Shown: piece by piece, positions 46,256 to 59,875 of the stretch
Numbering within the stretch: position 1 is the stretch's first letter
How the letters are laid out: the number at the start of each line of letters is the position of its first letter
NCBI RefSeq assembly: GCF_021390675.1
Contig: NZ_JAJEJV010000004.1
Span: 2,666,001 to 2,730,000 of the forward strand
Direction of reading: 5' to 3'
Source: Dyella sp. 2HG41-7
GTDB taxonomy: Bacteria; Pseudomonadota; Gammaproteobacteria; Xanthomonadales; Rhodanobacteraceae
Length of the DNA stretch: 64,000 bases
Notes under the pieces: generated by a model
Databases searched by the model: none
What the model was told of the DNA's origin: nothing
Seen by the model: only the letters and a program-made list of their open reading frames with translations
Position numbers and translations under genes: made by a program

Positions 46256-47268
46256 GCGATCAACTCGCGCGCAACGACCGTGGCATAGGCGCCGGCTGGC
46301 AGTTCGAAGCTCAATTCCAGCGCTTCGTTATCGATCCAACGCCAACGCAAATCGTTTGGCATCAGTCGCAATGGGCGGCGTTCCTGGTCCATCCTTGCGG
46401 CTGCGAGACCGTCGGCGAGATCGGCATTTAACGCGGCAATGCTCCGTTCCAAATCCGCAGCCGCAGCAGCCGTGGGCGGATCGCCCTGCCCCCACAACGG
46501 ACCGGATGGATGGATATCGCCCTGCGCCAATCGCGCGGCCAGCACATCGTCGAACGGCTCGGGGCCGAACCACGAACGCGAACCGGCCAACGACCAGATA
46601 TCGCCTTCCAGCGGTTTGTCCCATGCGTCGCGTTCGACACGCGCGGCCAACACGGTGTTGAAAATTTGCGAGCGCGCGGCAGAAAGCAGAATCGAACGTT
46701 TGTCGCGATCGACGCGACGTCCCGCGAACATCGCGCGCGCTTGCGCTACGTTGCCGCCTTCGCGACCGAAACGTTGCTCGCCGAAATAGTTGGGCACGCC
46801 GCGCTTGGAGATAGCCTGCAGAACGTGTTCCGCCTGCGCGCGATCGCCCTGCACGTCGCGCAACACCAACACGAAGCGATTGCCGCGCAATGCGCCGCGC
46901 TTGAGCTTGCGTTTGTGGCGCGCGCTGCTCAGCACCTTGACGCCATCGTGCGGAAACGCGCTCCAATCGGGATCGGCTTTACCCGGCAATTGCACGGTAA
47001 ACGCCTGGCGCGTGACGGCATGACGATCCTTCAGACCGGCGTAACCGACATTCATGGGCGATGTACTGGCGAAACGCGCCAGCTCGCGCGCGACCCAATC
47101 GGTGTTTGCGTCGCGTTTTTCCACCCACAGCAACGCGTGCTCGCCTTCGCCATCGGCTTCGTAGCCGAGGATTTCTTCCACGCGAAAATCTTCGGGCGAT
47201 TGGCGCAACACCGCCGCCAACGGCGGAGTTCCGTAGGCGCGAGGCAACTCGGTTTCCGTCGTTGTCAT
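46252..47268 (-). CDS. truD: tRNA pseudouridine(13) synthase TruD
   Basis: Modifies U13 in tRNA-Glu. The 338-residue protein from the ATG at 47268 contains the catalytic Asp81 in GYAGLKDRHAVTRQ, the SPEDFRVEE N-terminal motif and VPNYFGEQRFG. The TRUD insertion domain spans the middle. The open frame extends 13 codons upstream. It lies 53 bp downstream of ftsB with no ispD or ispF between them, unlike E. coli. It is followed by a convergent Smr gene. Confidence 0.96.
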   Translation of the reverse strand: MTTTETELPRAYGTPPLAAVLRQSPEDFRVEEILGYEADGEGEHALLWVEKRDANTDWVARELARFASTSPMNVGYAGLKDRHAVTRQAFTVQLPGKADPDWSAFPHDGVKVLSSARHKRKLKRGALRGNRFVLVLRDVQGDRAQAEHVLQAISKRGVPNYFGEQRFGREGGNVAQARAMFAGRRVDRDKRSILLSAARSQIFNTVLAARVERDAWDKPLEGDIWSLAGSRSWFGPEPFDDVLAARLAQGDIHPSGPLWGQGDPPTAAAAADLERSIAALNADLADGLAAARMDQERRPLRLMPNDLRWRWIDNEALELSFELPAGAYATVVARELIA

Positions 47269-47321
47269 GACATGCATTACCTGAAGATGCGGCGTTGCTC
47301 GCTGCAACGCGAGAGAAGCGT

Positions 47322-47657
47322 TTAACGACTATCGCTGCTGGAACTGGATGCCGCCGGCGCTGCTGCACTGGCGGCGTTAGCCGGTTGTTCGACGACTTGA
47401 TAGAACGTTTCGCCGGGCTTGATCAAACCCAGCTCGCCGCGCGCTCGCGCCTCGACGGCTTGTTCGCCGTGCTTGAGATCGCGAACGTCGGCCGCGAGCG
47501 CCTGGTTGCGTTGGGTGAGTTTGTCGTTTTCGTCGCTCTGCTTTTTCACCGCAGTGCGCAAACTCGTAACCTCGGACATGCCGCCATGATTGGACCACAG
47601 CTCAAACTGCAGTCCAATCAATGCAAGCAGCAGGATCAAGGCGATCCAACGCAACAT
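47322..47657 (-). CDS. ftsB: Cell division protein FtsB
   Basis: Bitopic membrane protein that joins FtsL and FtsQ at the divisome. The 111-residue protein begins with one transmembrane helix (WIALILLLALIGLQFELW). A coiled coil follows (VTSLRTAVKKQSDENDKL onward), then GELGLIKPGETFYQVV, the typical FtsB end of the structured part. The last 25 residues are Ala/Ser-rich. It sits 19 bp downstream of eno, the usual eno-ftsB order. Confidence 0.95.
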   Translation of the reverse strand: MLRWIALILLLALIGLQFELWSNHGGMSEVTSLRTAVKKQSDENDKLTQRNQALAADVRDLKHGEQAVEARARGELGLIKPGETFYQVVEQPANAASAAAPAASSSSSDSR

Positions 47658-47676
47658 AGGATGGCGTCAGCCTCGC

Positions 47677-48987
<1,311 letters not shown>

Positions 48988-48998
48988 TCAAGGGTGAG

Positions 48999-49028
48999 AA
49001 AAAACCGCCGTCGCGCGATCCGCGCGGC
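48999..49028 (-). terminator. Possible terminator after kdsA
   Basis: On the minus strand CGCGCG-GAT-CGCGCG forms a 6-bp GC stem (8 with flanking pairs) followed after seven bases by TTTTTT. The distance to the T run is longer than ideal. It could reduce read-through from kdsA into eno. Confidence 0.35.
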
Positions 49029-49031
49029 AAT

Positions 49032-49865
49032 TCAGAGAGTCTGTTCGAGGAAACCGTGACGCTTGGTGACGGTGTCCAGCTCCAGCAAGGTGTGCAGCAA
49101 CGCTTCCATCTTGCCGAGCGGCCATGCGTTCGGCCCATCGCTGAGCGCCTTGCTCGGATCGGGATGCGTTTCGGCGAACAGACCGGCAATGCCGACTGCC
49201 ACCGCCGCACGCGCGAGCACCGGAACGAATTCGCGCTGACCGCCGGAGCTCGTGCCCTGCCCGCCCGGCAATTGCACCGAATGCGTGGCGTCGAACACGA
49301 CCGGGCAATTCGTATCGCGCATCGCGCTTAGCGAACGCATATCCGACACGAGATTGTTGTAACCGAAGCTGGCGCCGCGTTCGCATACCAGGATGTCGTT
49401 GTTGCCGACGGCCTTGGCCTTGTCGACGACGTTTTTCATATCCCACGGCGCGAGGAACTGGCCCTTCTTGATATTCACCGGCTTGCCGGCGCGCGCCACG
49501 TTCTGGATGAAATCGGTCTGGCGGCACAGAAACGCCGGCGTCTGCAGCACATCCACCACCGCAGCGACTTCATGCATCGGCGTGTATTCGTGCACGTCGG
49601 TGAGCACCGGCACGCCGATCTGGCGTTTCACTTCACCCAAAATGCGCAGCCCTTCTTCCAGGCCCGGGCCGCGAAAGCTGCCGCCGGAGGAACGGTTGGC
49701 TTTGTCGAAGCTGGATTTGAAGATGAAATTGATGCCGAGCTTGCCGGTGATTTCTTTCAACGTGCCGGCGGTATCGAGCTGAAGTTGTTCGGATTCCACC
49801 ACACAAGGACCGGCGATCAGAAAAAACGGTTGATCCAGACCGACCTCGAAACCGCACAGCCTCAT
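49032..49865 (-). CDS. kdsA: 3-deoxy-8-phosphooctulonate synthase (KDO-8-phosphate synthase)
   Basis: Condenses arabinose-5-phosphate with phosphoenolpyruvate at the start of KDO synthesis for LPS. The 277-residue protein shows [28 protein letters not shown], and the [14 protein letters not shown] segment. [12 protein letters not shown] follows, all typical of the DAHP/KDO8P synthase barrel. The active-site Asn of metal-independent enzymes versus Cys of metal-dependent enzymes: the N-terminal GPCVVES has the common Cys seen in both, so I do not assign the class. It lies between pyrG and eno. Confidence 0.97.
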   Translation of the reverse strand: MRLCGFEVGLDQPFFLIAGPCVVESEQLQLDTAGTLKEITGKLGINFIFKSSFDKANRSSGGSFRGPGLEEGLRILGEVKRQIGVPVLTDVHEYTPMHEVAAVVDVLQTPAFLCRQTDFIQNVARAGKPVNIKKGQFLAPWDMKNVVDKAKAVGNNDILVCERGASFGYNNLVSDMRSLSAMRDTNCPVVFDATHSVQLPGGQGTSSGGQREFVPVLARAAVAVGIAGLFAETHPDPSKALSDGPNAWPLGKMEALLHTLLELDTVTKRHGFLEQTL

Positions 49866-49893
49866 GAGCTCACCTTTGTAGCGGAAAAGGCGC

Positions 49894-49957
49894 TGGATTC
49901 CCGCGTGCGCGGGAATGACGGCGCTGTGCGATCCCGGCCAGGGATTGGCCGGGACCC
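49894..49957. repeat. Two adjacent palindromes between kdsA and pyrG (REP-like)
   Basis: The first, ATTCCCGCG-TG-CGCGGGAAT, is a 9-bp perfect stem inside the sequence TGGATTCCCGCGTGCGCGGG, a form recurring in Xanthomonadales intergenic DNA. The second, CCCGGCCA-GGGAT-TGGCCGGG, follows about 20 bp later. The 115-bp gap between the two genes holds little else. They may be a REP-type element or an mRNA barrier. Confidence 0.65.
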
Positions 49958-49980
49958 AGTCACAGGGACGTGAAACGCGC

Positions 49981-51735
<1,755 letters not shown>

Positions 51736-51834
51736 TCAGTTACGGCGGCGCTGGCGCGGCAGGCTGGAGCGCCAACTCCAGCCTTTTGGGCAATGTCCAG
51801 ATGCCGGGACTGGCATCTCAGCGGACGATCCGGC

Positions 51835-51856
51835 CCCGCCCACTGCCGTGGGCGGG
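51835..51856. terminator. GC-rich hairpin downstream of cyoD
   Basis: CCCGCCCAC (51835-51843) and GTGGGCGGG (51848-51856) form a perfect 9-bp stem with a 4-nt loop, 16 bp beyond the cyoD stop. It has no T run but is placed to end the cyo transcript. The rest of the gap to pyrG (51652-51834) shows nothing else I can support. Confidence 0.5.
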
Positions 51857-51872
51857 ACGGCGAACAGGCGTT

Positions 51873-52250
51873 TTAGCCGATGCTCGAGGACATGGACTGC
51901 GAGACGGGATGCATCATGTACAGATTCATGTTGTGCATCACCCAGATCGAGCCCACCACGATGATCGCGATGATCAGCAAGGTGAACACACCGATCGACA
52001 GATTGCTGCGTTGGCCCGGCTTGCTGCTCAGATGCAGGAAGAACACCAGCTGCACCAGCACCTGCGCCACGCACAGCACCATGATGCCCGGCATCACCAG
52101 CTGATGCGGCACCGCGCCCGACATCACGCAACCGAACGACATAAACGTCAGGATGATGGAAAGCGCAAAACCGACGATGTAGGACTTCAGCGAACCGTGA
52201 TCGGCGTGCGAATGATCCGCCGCGTGCGCATGACTGTGATGAGCGGACAT
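51873..52250 (-). CDS. cyoD: Cytochrome o ubiquinol oxidase subunit IV
   Basis: Small subunit that helps assemble the bo-type quinol oxidase. From the ATG at 52250 it has 125 residues: a His-rich N-terminus (SAHHSHAHAADHSHADH), then three transmembrane helices, with GFALSIILTFMSFGCVM in the first. The start codon overlaps the cyoC stop by one base (TGATG). No cyoE (heme O synthase) follows. Confidence 0.95.
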   Translation of the reverse strand: MSAHHSHAHAADHSHADHGSLKSYIVGFALSIILTFMSFGCVMSGAVPHQLVMPGIMVLCVAQVLVQLVFFLHLSSKPGQRSNLSIGVFTLLIIAIIVVGSIWVMHNMNLYMMHPVSQSMSSSIG

Positions 52251-52873
52251 CAGAGCACTCCCCGCAGATAAACGATGGTGAACACGCAAATCCAGACCAC
52301 GTCCAAGAAGTGCCAGAACAAACTCAGGCAGGACAGACGGCGCGTCACGGCATCGTTCAAACCGAAGCGACGCACCATGTCGATCATCACCACGATCCAG
52401 ATCAGACCCGAGGTAACGTGCAGACCGTGCGTACCCACCAGCGCGAAGTACGAAGAAAGGAACGCGCTGTGGCTCGGACCCGCGCCTTCATGGATAAGAT
52501 GCGCAAACTCGCGCACTTCCATCGCCACGAAGCCGAGGCCGAACAAGAAGGTGATGAACAACCATCCCATCACTTTGTTGCGCTTGGCGGCGTGCATGTT
52601 GAGCATCGCCATGCCGAAGGTGAAGCTGCTGAACAGCAGCAACATCGTTTCGCCCAACACGTACGGCAGATCGAACAGCTCCTTGCTGGTCGGGCCGCCG
52701 GCTGTGGCGTTACAGAGCACCGCGAACGAAGCGAACAGCGCCGAGAAGATCAGGCAGTCGCTCATCAGGTAGATCCAAAACCCGAGCAGGGTCTTGGATC
52801 CATCGTCGTGATGCTCGTGATCGGCGCCGTGCGCGGCGACGTCGTGATTGGCAGTGATAACGGAACTGCTCAT
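52250..52873 (-). CDS. cyoC: Cytochrome o ubiquinol oxidase subunit III
   Basis: Subunit III of the bo oxidase, 207 residues with five hydrophobic helices, e.g. LLGFWIYLMSDCLIFSALF near the N-terminus and GTHGLHVTSGLIWIVVM, where the HGLHVTSG motif is typical of heme-copper oxidase subunit III. It sits 3 bp after cyoB and overlaps cyoD. It probably stabilises the catalytic subunit and its proton-uptake channel. Confidence 0.96.
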   Translation of the reverse strand: MSSSVITANHDVAAHGADHEHHDDGSKTLLGFWIYLMSDCLIFSALFASFAVLCNATAGGPTSKELFDLPYVLGETMLLLFSSFTFGMAMLNMHAAKRNKVMGWLFITFLFGLGFVAMEVREFAHLIHEGAGPSHSAFLSSYFALVGTHGLHVTSGLIWIVVMIDMVRRFGLNDAVTRRLSCLSLFWHFLDVVWICVFTIVYLRGVL

Positions 52874-52876
52874 GGG

Positions 52877-54892
52877 TTAAGCCACCTTCTGACCGGCCGA
52901 CGCCGGATCCACGTTTTCGATCAGCTTGTGCAGCGGCACCAGGCGTGCGCGCTCGATCTTTTCAACTTCGGCGCCCGGTACGTAGTAATCCACATCCGTG
53001 TCATAGGCGCGGCTGACGAACGAAGCCACCATGCCTACCAAACCGGCGATCGCCAGCCACCAGATATGCCACACCAGCGCGAAGCCCAGCACCGTGCCGA
53101 ACGCAGCCATCACCACGCCAACGCCGGTGTTGCGCGGCATATGGATATCCGCGTAGTGCGCGTGACGCGGATAGGCGCGCTTGTGTTCCTTGTCGGCCCA
53201 GAACTGATCCAGCTCTTCGACTTGCGGCAACACGGCGAAGTTGTAGAACGGCGCCGGCGAGCTCGTCGCCCATTCCAGCGTACGACCGCCCCACGGATCG
53301 CCCGTGAGATCGCGATTCTCGGCGCGATTACGCACGCTCACCACAATCTGCAGCAGCATGAAGCCGATGCCCAGCGCGATAAACACGGCGCCGACCGCAG
53401 CGACGATCAAGTACGGTTGCCACGCGGGGTTCGCATAGTGATTCATGCGACGCGTCATGCCCATCAAGCCGAGCACGTAGAGCGGCATAAAGGCGAGATA
53501 GAAACCGACCACCCAGCACCAGAACGATGCCTTGCCCCAACGCTCTTCCAGCTTGAAGCCGAACGCTTTCGGGAACCAGTAATTCATCGCCGCGAACAAG
53601 CCGAACAACACGCCGCCGATAATCACGTTATGGAAGTGCGCGATCAGGAACAGGCTGTTGTGCAGCACAAAGTCCGCACCCGGCACGGCCAGCAGCACGC
53701 CGGTCATGCCACCGATGGTGAACGTGACCATAAACGCCACCGTCCACAACATCGGCAACGTAAAGCGGATGCGGCCGCGATACATGGTAAACAGCCAGTT
53801 GAACAGCTTCACACCGGTCGGGATCGAAATGATCATCGTTGTTATGCCGAAGAAGGCATTCACGTCCGCGCCCGATCCCATGGTGAAGAAGTGGTGCAAC
53901 CACACCAGGAACGACGCTACGCCGATGCCCGCGGTGGCGTACACCATCGACTTGTAGCCGAACAGCGGCTTGCCCGAGAACGTCGCCACGACTTCCGAGA
54001 ACACGCCGAAGCACGGCAGGACCAGGATGTACACCTCAGGGTGACCCCAGATCCAGATCAGGTTGATGTACAGCATGGCGTTGCCGCCAAGCTCGTTGGT
54101 GAAGAAATGCATGTCCAGATAGCGGTCGGCGGCAAGCAGCGCCAGCGCCACCGTCAACACCGGGAAGGCCGCGACGATCAGGATGTTGGTGACCAGCGCC
54201 GTCCAGGTGAACACTGGCATCTGCATCATCTTCATGCCTGGCGTACGCATGCGCAGAATGGTCACGATGAAGTTGATGCCGCTAAGCGTGGTGCCCAAAC
54301 CAGATAACTGCAGCGCCCATATGTAGTAATCCACGCCTACCGTAGGACTGAATTTCAACTCCGACAGCGGCGGATACGCCAACCAGCCGGTCGCGGCGAA
54401 ATCGCCCACGAACATCGACATCATCACCAGCACCACGCCCGACGCGGTAAGCCAGTAACTGAGCGAATTCAAGAAGGGATACGCCACGTCGCGCGCGCCG
54501 ATCTGCAGCGGCACGACCAGGTTCATCAGGCCGACCACGAACGGCATCGCGACGAAGAAGATCATGATCACGCCGTGCGCGGTGAAGATCTGATCGTAGT
54601 GATGCGGCGGCAGATAACCGGCTGCGTCCGCCGAAGCGATCGCCTGCTGAGCGCGCATCATGAGTGCGTCGGCGAAGCCGCGCAGCAGCATCAGCAACGC
54701 AAGAATCACATACATGATGCCGATGCGCTTGTGGTCCACGGTGGTGAACCACTCGCTCCACAGATAACCCCACTTGCGCTGTTGCGTCACCCAGCCAAGC
54801 AGCGCCGCACCGCCCAGGCACACCATCAGCAGGGTGCCCATAATGATCGGCTCATGGAAAGGAATGGCCGATAAAGAAAGATTTCCGAACAT
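52877..54892 (-). CDS. cyoB: Cytochrome o ubiquinol oxidase subunit I
   Basis: Catalytic subunit carrying low-spin heme b and the heme o3-CuB centre; it reduces oxygen and pumps protons. It is 671 residues long, near the usual CyoB size. Key segments are the N-terminal helix, [18 protein letters not shown] with a heme ligand His, [18 protein letters not shown] with the CuB His and the cross-linked Tyr region, HHFFTMG with further CuB ligands, and [14 protein letters not shown] with heme ligands. Its order after cyoA with a 3-bp gap is standard. Confidence 0.98.
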   Translation of the reverse strand: MFGNLSLSAIPFHEPIIMGTLLMVCLGGAALLGWVTQQRKWGYLWSEWFTTVDHKRIGIMYVILALLMLLRGFADALMMRAQQAIASADAAGYLPPHHYDQIFTAHGVIMIFFVAMPFVVGLMNLVVPLQIGARDVAYPFLNSLSYWLTASGVVLVMMSMFVGDFAATGWLAYPPLSELKFSPTVGVDYYIWALQLSGLGTTLSGINFIVTILRMRTPGMKMMQMPVFTWTALVTNILIVAAFPVLTVALALLAADRYLDMHFFTNELGGNAMLYINLIWIWGHPEVYILVLPCFGVFSEVVATFSGKPLFGYKSMVYATAGIGVASFLVWLHHFFTMGSGADVNAFFGITTMIISIPTGVKLFNWLFTMYRGRIRFTLPMLWTVAFMVTFTIGGMTGVLLAVPGADFVLHNSLFLIAHFHNVIIGGVLFGLFAAMNYWFPKAFGFKLEERWGKASFWCWVVGFYLAFMPLYVLGLMGMTRRMNHYANPAWQPYLIVAAVGAVFIALGIGFMLLQIVVSVRNRAENRDLTGDPWGGRTLEWATSSPAPFYNFAVLPQVEELDQFWADKEHKRAYPRHAHYADIHMPRNTGVGVVMAAFGTVLGFALVWHIWWLAIAGLVGMVASFVSRAYDTDVDYYVPGAEVEKIERARLVPLHKLIENVDPASAGQKVA

Positions 54893-54895
54893 GGC

Positions 54896-55822
54896 CTACT
54901 CCGAAGCCTTGGCGTGATCGTTATGCGAGGGAATGGCGCTCGCCTGCTTGGGCTCCGTGCCGATTTTGTCCATCTGCATCGTGCCCATGTACTGAGCGAT
55001 GATGCTGTCGAACAGGCCCGGCTTGACGTTCGCGTAGTACGTCACCGGCACCTTCTCGCTGGGCTGCGTCAGCGCGTGATAGGTCTGCGCATCGAGATGG
55101 GTCGTGCTGGCCTTGGCCTTGTTGATCCAATCCTGAAAGCCCTGCTGCGAGGTCGCGACCGCGTTGAAGTGCATGTCGGAGAAACCCGCGCCGCTGTAAT
55201 TGCTGGAGATGCCGGCATAGGTGCCCGGCTTGTTCGCAATCAGATTGAGCTGCGTTTCCATGCCTGCCATCGCGTAGATCTGGCTGCCGAGCTGCGGGAT
55301 GAAGAACGCATTCATCACCGAGTCGGATGTGATCTCGAAATGCACCGGCACGTTTGTCGGCAGCGCCAATTCGTTGACGCTCGCGACACCGTAATCGGGA
55401 TAGATGAAGACCCACTTCCAATCCATTGACACAGCCTGGATGGTGATCGGCTTGGTCTGCGATACCAGCGGCTTGTACGGATCGAGCGCATGCGTGGAAC
55501 GCCACGTGATCGTGCCGAGAATGGCGATGATGATGCACGGAATGGTCCACACCACCGCTTCGATCGCCGTCGAATGCGACCACTTCGGCGCATATGTGGC
55601 CTTGGTGTTGGACGCGCGATAGCGCCAGGCGAAGATGAAGATCATCGCAATGACCGGAACGACGACCAGCAACATCAAGCCCGTGGCGATCAGGATCAGA
55701 GATTTCTCCTGACTCCCGATGTCGCCCTCGGGCGACAGGACATCCATATTGCAACCGCTGAGAAACACCGCAACGCTTGCGCACGACCAGCGCAAAGCGG
55801 ACACAAGGGAACGCTTGTTCAC
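54896..55822 (-). CDS. cyoA: Cytochrome o ubiquinol oxidase subunit II
   Basis: Lipoprotein subunit II of the quinol oxidase, 308 residues. The lipobox is FLSGC; two transmembrane helices follow (about residues 40-65 and 85-110), then a periplasmic cupredoxin domain (SMDWKWVFIYPDYGVASVN onward). The CuA cysteines of cytochrome c oxidases are absent, as expected for a quinol oxidase. The C-terminal part carries the COX-aromatic-rich motif region (GFSDMHFNAVA). It is first in cyoABCD; the promoter should lie in the 218 bp before pepP. Confidence 0.97.
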   Translation of the reverse strand: MNKRSLVSALRWSCASVAVFLSGCNMDVLSPEGDIGSQEKSLILIATGLMLLVVVPVIAMIFIFAWRYRASNTKATYAPKWSHSTAIEAVVWTIPCIIIAILGTITWRSTHALDPYKPLVSQTKPITIQAVSMDWKWVFIYPDYGVASVNELALPTNVPVHFEITSDSVMNAFFIPQLGSQIYAMAGMETQLNLIANKPGTYAGISSNYSGAGFSDMHFNAVATSQQGFQDWINKAKASTTHLDAQTYHALTQPSEKVPVTYYANVKPGLFDSIIAQYMGTMQMDKIGTEPKQASAIPSHNDHAKASE

Positions 55823-56040
55823 AAACGACTCTTAAGACAGGCTAATGGGATTTGTCGTGGGGACGACCTGCATAGAATATCGCGTCGCAGCAAGGCGTGA
55901 CTAGTCCGAGACATAATGCCGCGCCCTATACGTACCGCTCAAAATACGCAATATCGCTGTCACGACCCTGAAAAATTTCGCGCGTGCAGCAAGCGCGCTT
56001 TCATGTCAAGTCGGTCGGCGCGGCCTGCTACCATGCACCG

Positions 56041-57840
56041 ATGAGCACACCCTATTCCGCCCGCATCACTGGCCTGCGCGAAGCGATGGCCAAACACGGC
56101 ATCGCCGCCTGCATTGTTCCCACCGCCGATCCACATCTCTCTGAATATCTGCCTGCACGTTGGCAAGCACGCCAATGGCTCTCCGGCTTCGACGGCTCGG
56201 CCGGCATCTTGATCGTTACAGCGAAAGAAGCGGGATTGTGGACCGACTCGCGTTACTTCTCGCAGGCCGAACAGCAGCTTGCCGGCAGTGGTATTGCGCT
56301 GAAAAAGCAACGCGCCGGCGGTGCGCAAGAACACCTGACCTGGCTGCAGCAGCTTCTGCACCAAGGCGATGCGATTGCCGTCGCTGGCGACAGCGTATCG
56401 ATCGCCACGCAACGACAGATCGAGCGCCAGCTCGGCGGCGTCGGTGCTCATGTGCGCGTGGATTTGGATTTGCCTGGCGCCGTGTGGACCGATCGCCCCG
56501 CTCTGCCTCATGCGCCGGTATTCGAACATCCTTCCGCTTATGCAGGCGCGTCGCGCGCGGAGAAGCTCGAAAAGTTGCGCCATGCATTGCGCAAACAGCA
56601 CGCCACGCATCATCTGATTTCCAGCCTGGACGACATCGCGTGGCTCACCAACCTGCGCGGCAGCGACGTCGAGTGCAATCCGGTTTTCCTCGCGCATTTA
56701 TTGATCGAAACAGCCGGCGCGTCGACCCTGTTCGTCGATCGAAGCAAACTTAGCGACAACGTCGTCGCCGCACTCACCGGCGACGGTATTCGCATCGCCA
56801 ACTACGCGACGCTCGGCGACGCGCTGAGCGAATTGAAAGTCAGCGACACCTTGTTGTTCGATCCGAGTCGCGTGGTCAGCGAGGTGTTGAAATCTGTGGC
56901 GCTGGACGTCAAACGCATCGAAGGCGCCAATCCGTCCACGGCATTCAAAGCCATCAAGAGCGAGGCCGAACTCGGGCATATCCGCGAAGCTATGCGTCGC
57001 GACGGCGTCGCACTCGCGCGCGCGTTCCGTCGCCTGGAAGAACGCCTTGCCGCAGGCATGACGCAAACCGAGCTGGACGTCGATACCCTGCTCCGCGACG
57101 AGCGTTCGGCGCAACCCAACTTCGTCGGCGAAAGTTTCTCCACCATCGCCGGCTATATGGAAAACGGCGCGCTGCCGCACTATCGCGCTACGCAGGAATC
57201 GCACAACACCTTGCAGCGTCACGGCCTGTTGCTGGTGGACTCGGGCGGTCAATACCTTGGCGGCACCACCGACATCACGCGCGTGCTTGCACTTGGCCCG
57301 ACGACGCCTGAGCAACGCCGCGATGCGACGCTTGTGATGAAGGGCATGATCGCGCTCTCTCGCGCCCGCTTTCCCAAAGGCGCCAGCGGTCCGCAACTGG
57401 ACGCGCTCGCGCGCGCGCCGCTGTGGGCAAGCGGCATGGATTACGGTCACGGCACCGGTCATGGCGTGGGCTACTTTTTGAATGTGCACGAAGGACCGCA
57501 AAGCATTCGCCCACCCATTTCCGGCGCGCCGCTGGTGCCGCTGGAGCCCGGCATGATCACCTCGATCGAACCCGGCTTGTATAAGCCAGCGCGCCACGGC
57601 ATCCGTCACGAAAACCTGGCTGTCGTCGTCGAGGCCGAACAAACCGAATTCGGCGAGTTCTACGCCTTCGAAACATTGACCCTGTGCCCCTTCGATCGGC
57701 GTGCGCTAGAGCCGAGCCTGCTAAGCCCCGACGAACGCGCCTGGCTGGACGACTACCACGCAACCGTGCGCGCTGCGCTTTCCCCGCTGTTGGAAGACGC
57801 GGATCTGGCGTGGCTGGAGAAACATTGCGCGCCACTGTGA
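56041..57840 (+). CDS. pepP: Aminopeptidase P family protein (long XPNPEP1-like form)
   Basis: Metallopeptidase that removes N-terminal residues before proline. The 599-residue protein has two creatinase-type N-terminal domains followed by the pita-bread catalytic domain. The metal ligands are seen in LLLVDSGGQY, GGTTDITR, DYGHGTGHGVGYFL, MITSIEPGLY and RHENLAVVVEAE. The extra N-terminal domain makes it like eukaryotic cytosolic aminopeptidase P rather than E. coli PepP (about 440 residues). The ATG at 56041 is chosen over an upstream frame. It stands alone, divergent from the cyo operon. Confidence 0.92.
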   Translation: MSTPYSARITGLREAMAKHGIAACIVPTADPHLSEYLPARWQARQWLSGFDGSAGILIVTAKEAGLWTDSRYFSQAEQQLAGSGIALKKQRAGGAQEHLTWLQQLLHQGDAIAVAGDSVSIATQRQIERQLGGVGAHVRVDLDLPGAVWTDRPALPHAPVFEHPSAYAGASRAEKLEKLRHALRKQHATHHLISSLDDIAWLTNLRGSDVECNPVFLAHLLIETAGASTLFVDRSKLSDNVVAALTGDGIRIANYATLGDALSELKVSDTLLFDPSRVVSEVLKSVALDVKRIEGANPSTAFKAIKSEAELGHIREAMRRDGVALARAFRRLEERLAAGMTQTELDVDTLLRDERSAQPNFVGESFSTIAGYMENGALPHYRATQESHNTLQRHGLLLVDSGGQYLGGTTDITRVLALGPTTPEQRRDATLVMKGMIALSRARFPKGASGPQLDALARAPLWASGMDYGHGTGHGVGYFLNVHEGPQSIRPPISGAPLVPLEPGMITSIEPGLYKPARHGIRHENLAVVVEAEQTEFGEFYAFETLTLCPFDRRALEPSLLSPDERAWLDDYHATVRAALSPLLEDADLAWLEKHCAPL

Positions 57841-57953
57841 ACGCAACTGCGACAACGGAATCCCCACGTCCGTCGTCCAACCCTTGACCTCCACCACGCC
57901 ACCGCCCATCCTCCCGCGTCTAACCACTCACTCAGCACGCAAATCGCCTAAGC

Positions 57954-59843
57954 ATGAGCAGCCGCTATAACGCCGCCGATATCGAAGTCCTCTCTGGCCT
58001 AGACCCCGTCAAACGCCGGCCGGGCATGTACACCGACACGTCGCGCCCGAACCATCTGGCGCAAGAAGTGATCGACAACTCGGTGGACGAGGCGCTGGCC
58101 GGCCATGCCAAATCGATCGAAGTGATCGTCCACACCGACGGCTCGGTGGAAGTGAGCGACGACGGCCGCGGCATGCCGGTGGATATCCACCCGGAAGAAG
58201 GCATTCCGGGCGTAGAGCTGATCCTCACGCGCTTGCACGCGGGCGGCAAATTCTCCGGCAAGAACTACAACTTCTCCGGCGGTCTGCACGGCGTGGGCGT
58301 GTCGGTGGTGAACGCGCTGTCGAATAGGGTCGACGTCACCATTCGTCGCGACGGCAACGAATACCGCATGAGTTTCGCGGACGGCGATCGCTCTAGCCCG
58401 CTGGAAACCATCGGTACGGTCCCGAAGAAAAGAACCGGCACCACCGTGCGCTTCTGGGCCGATCCGAAATATTTCGACTCGCCGAAAATTTCGCTATCCA
58501 AACTCAAGCATCTGCTGCGCGCCAAAGCGGTGCTCTGCGCGGGCCTCAACGTCAAACTCACTGACGAGGCCACCGGCGAAGTCAGCGAGTGGTATTACGA
58601 AGACGGCCTGCGCGACTACTTGCGCGGCGAACTCGACGGCGCCGAATGCCTGCCGGCCGATTTGTTCGTGCATCACGTCGCGCGCGATACGGAAGGGCTG
58701 GATGTTGCGTTCACCTGGCTGCCCGAAGGCGAGCTGGTGCAGGAAAGCTACGTCAATCTCATTCCCACCGTGCAAGGCGGCACGCACGTCAACGGTTTGC
58801 GCACCGGACTTACCAACGCCGTGCGCGAGTTTTGCGATATTCGCAACCTGCTTCCGCGCGGCGTGAAACTCGCGCCGGAAGATGTGTGGGAGCGGCTGGC
58901 ATTCGTGCTCTCAGCCAAACTCCAAGATCCGCAGTTTGCAGGTCAGACGAAAGAACGCCTTTCCTCGCGCAACGCGGCAGCGCTGGTTGAGAGCGTTGTG
59001 CACGATGCTTTCAGCCTGTGGCTTAATCAGCACGTCGATTTGGGCGAGCGCATTGCGCAGCTTGCGATCGAGCGCGCCAGCGCGCGACTCAAAGCCGCCA
59101 AACAAGTAGTGCGCAAGAAAATCACGCAAGGTCCCGCCCTGCCCGGCAAACTCGCCGATTGCACCGCCACCGACCTCACGCGCACCGAGTTGTTTCTGGT
59201 GGAAGGCGACTCGGCCGGCGGCAGCGCCAAGCAGGCGCGCGACAAAGAATTTCAGGCCATCCTTCCGTTGCGCGGCAAAATCCTCAACACGTGGGAAGTG
59301 GAATCCACCTCAGTGCTTGCTTCCGAAGAAGTGCACAACCTCGCCGTCGCGATCGGTTGCGATCCGGGCAAGGACGACTTGAGCGGCTTGCGCTACGGCA
59401 AAGTGGTCATTCTTGCGGACGCCGATTCTGACGGCCTGCATATCGCAACGTTGCTCAGCGCGCTCTTCTTGCGCCACTTCCCGGCTTTAGTGCGCGAAGG
59501 TCACGTGTTCGTGGCGATGCCGCCGCTTTTCCGCGTCGACGTGGGCAAGCAGGTGTTCTACTGCCTGGATGAAAACGAAAAGGCCGCAATGCTTCAGCGC
59601 ATCGAGCGCGAAAAAATCAAAGGCCAAGTCACCGTCACGCGCTTCAAAGGCCTCGGCGAAATGAATCCGTCGCAGCTGCGCGAATCCACCATCTATCCCG
59701 ACACGCGCCGTCTCGTGCAGCTTACGGTCGACGAAGGCGACGGCACCGCCAAGTTGATGGATATGTTATTGGCGAAAAAACGTGCGTCGGATCGCAAGAA
59801 CTGGCTGGAAGAAAAAGGCGATCTGGCAACGCTTGAGGTCTGA
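57954..59843 (+). CDS. parE: DNA topoisomerase IV subunit B
   Basis: ATPase subunit of topoisomerase IV, which decatenates daughter chromosomes. It has 629 residues with an N-terminal GHKL ATPase domain ([45 protein letters not shown]) and a transducer domain. The TOPRIM domain follows with [25 protein letters not shown] and [12 protein letters not shown]. The family ending [12 protein letters not shown] is present. parC is not in the window. It lies 113 bp after pepP and 32 bp before the dioxygenase gene. Confidence 0.98.
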   Translation: MSSRYNAADIEVLSGLDPVKRRPGMYTDTSRPNHLAQEVIDNSVDEALAGHAKSIEVIVHTDGSVEVSDDGRGMPVDIHPEEGIPGVELILTRLHAGGKFSGKNYNFSGGLHGVGVSVVNALSNRVDVTIRRDGNEYRMSFADGDRSSPLETIGTVPKKRTGTTVRFWADPKYFDSPKISLSKLKHLLRAKAVLCAGLNVKLTDEATGEVSEWYYEDGLRDYLRGELDGAECLPADLFVHHVARDTEGLDVAFTWLPEGELVQESYVNLIPTVQGGTHVNGLRTGLTNAVREFCDIRNLLPRGVKLAPEDVWERLAFVLSAKLQDPQFAGQTKERLSSRNAAALVESVVHDAFSLWLNQHVDLGERIAQLAIERASARLKAAKQVVRKKITQGPALPGKLADCTATDLTRTELFLVEGDSAGGSAKQARDKEFQAILPLRGKILNTWEVESTSVLASEEVHNLAVAIGCDPGKDDLSGLRYGKVVILADADSDGLHIATLLSALFLRHFPALVREGHVFVAMPPLFRVDVGKQVFYCLDENEKAAMLQRIEREKIKGQVTVTRFKGLGEMNPSQLRESTIYPDTRRLVQLTVDEGDGTAKLMDMLLAKKRASDRKNWLEEKGDLATLEV

Positions 59844-59875
59844 CCCGCGAAAGCGGATTCCAACGGATCGAATAC

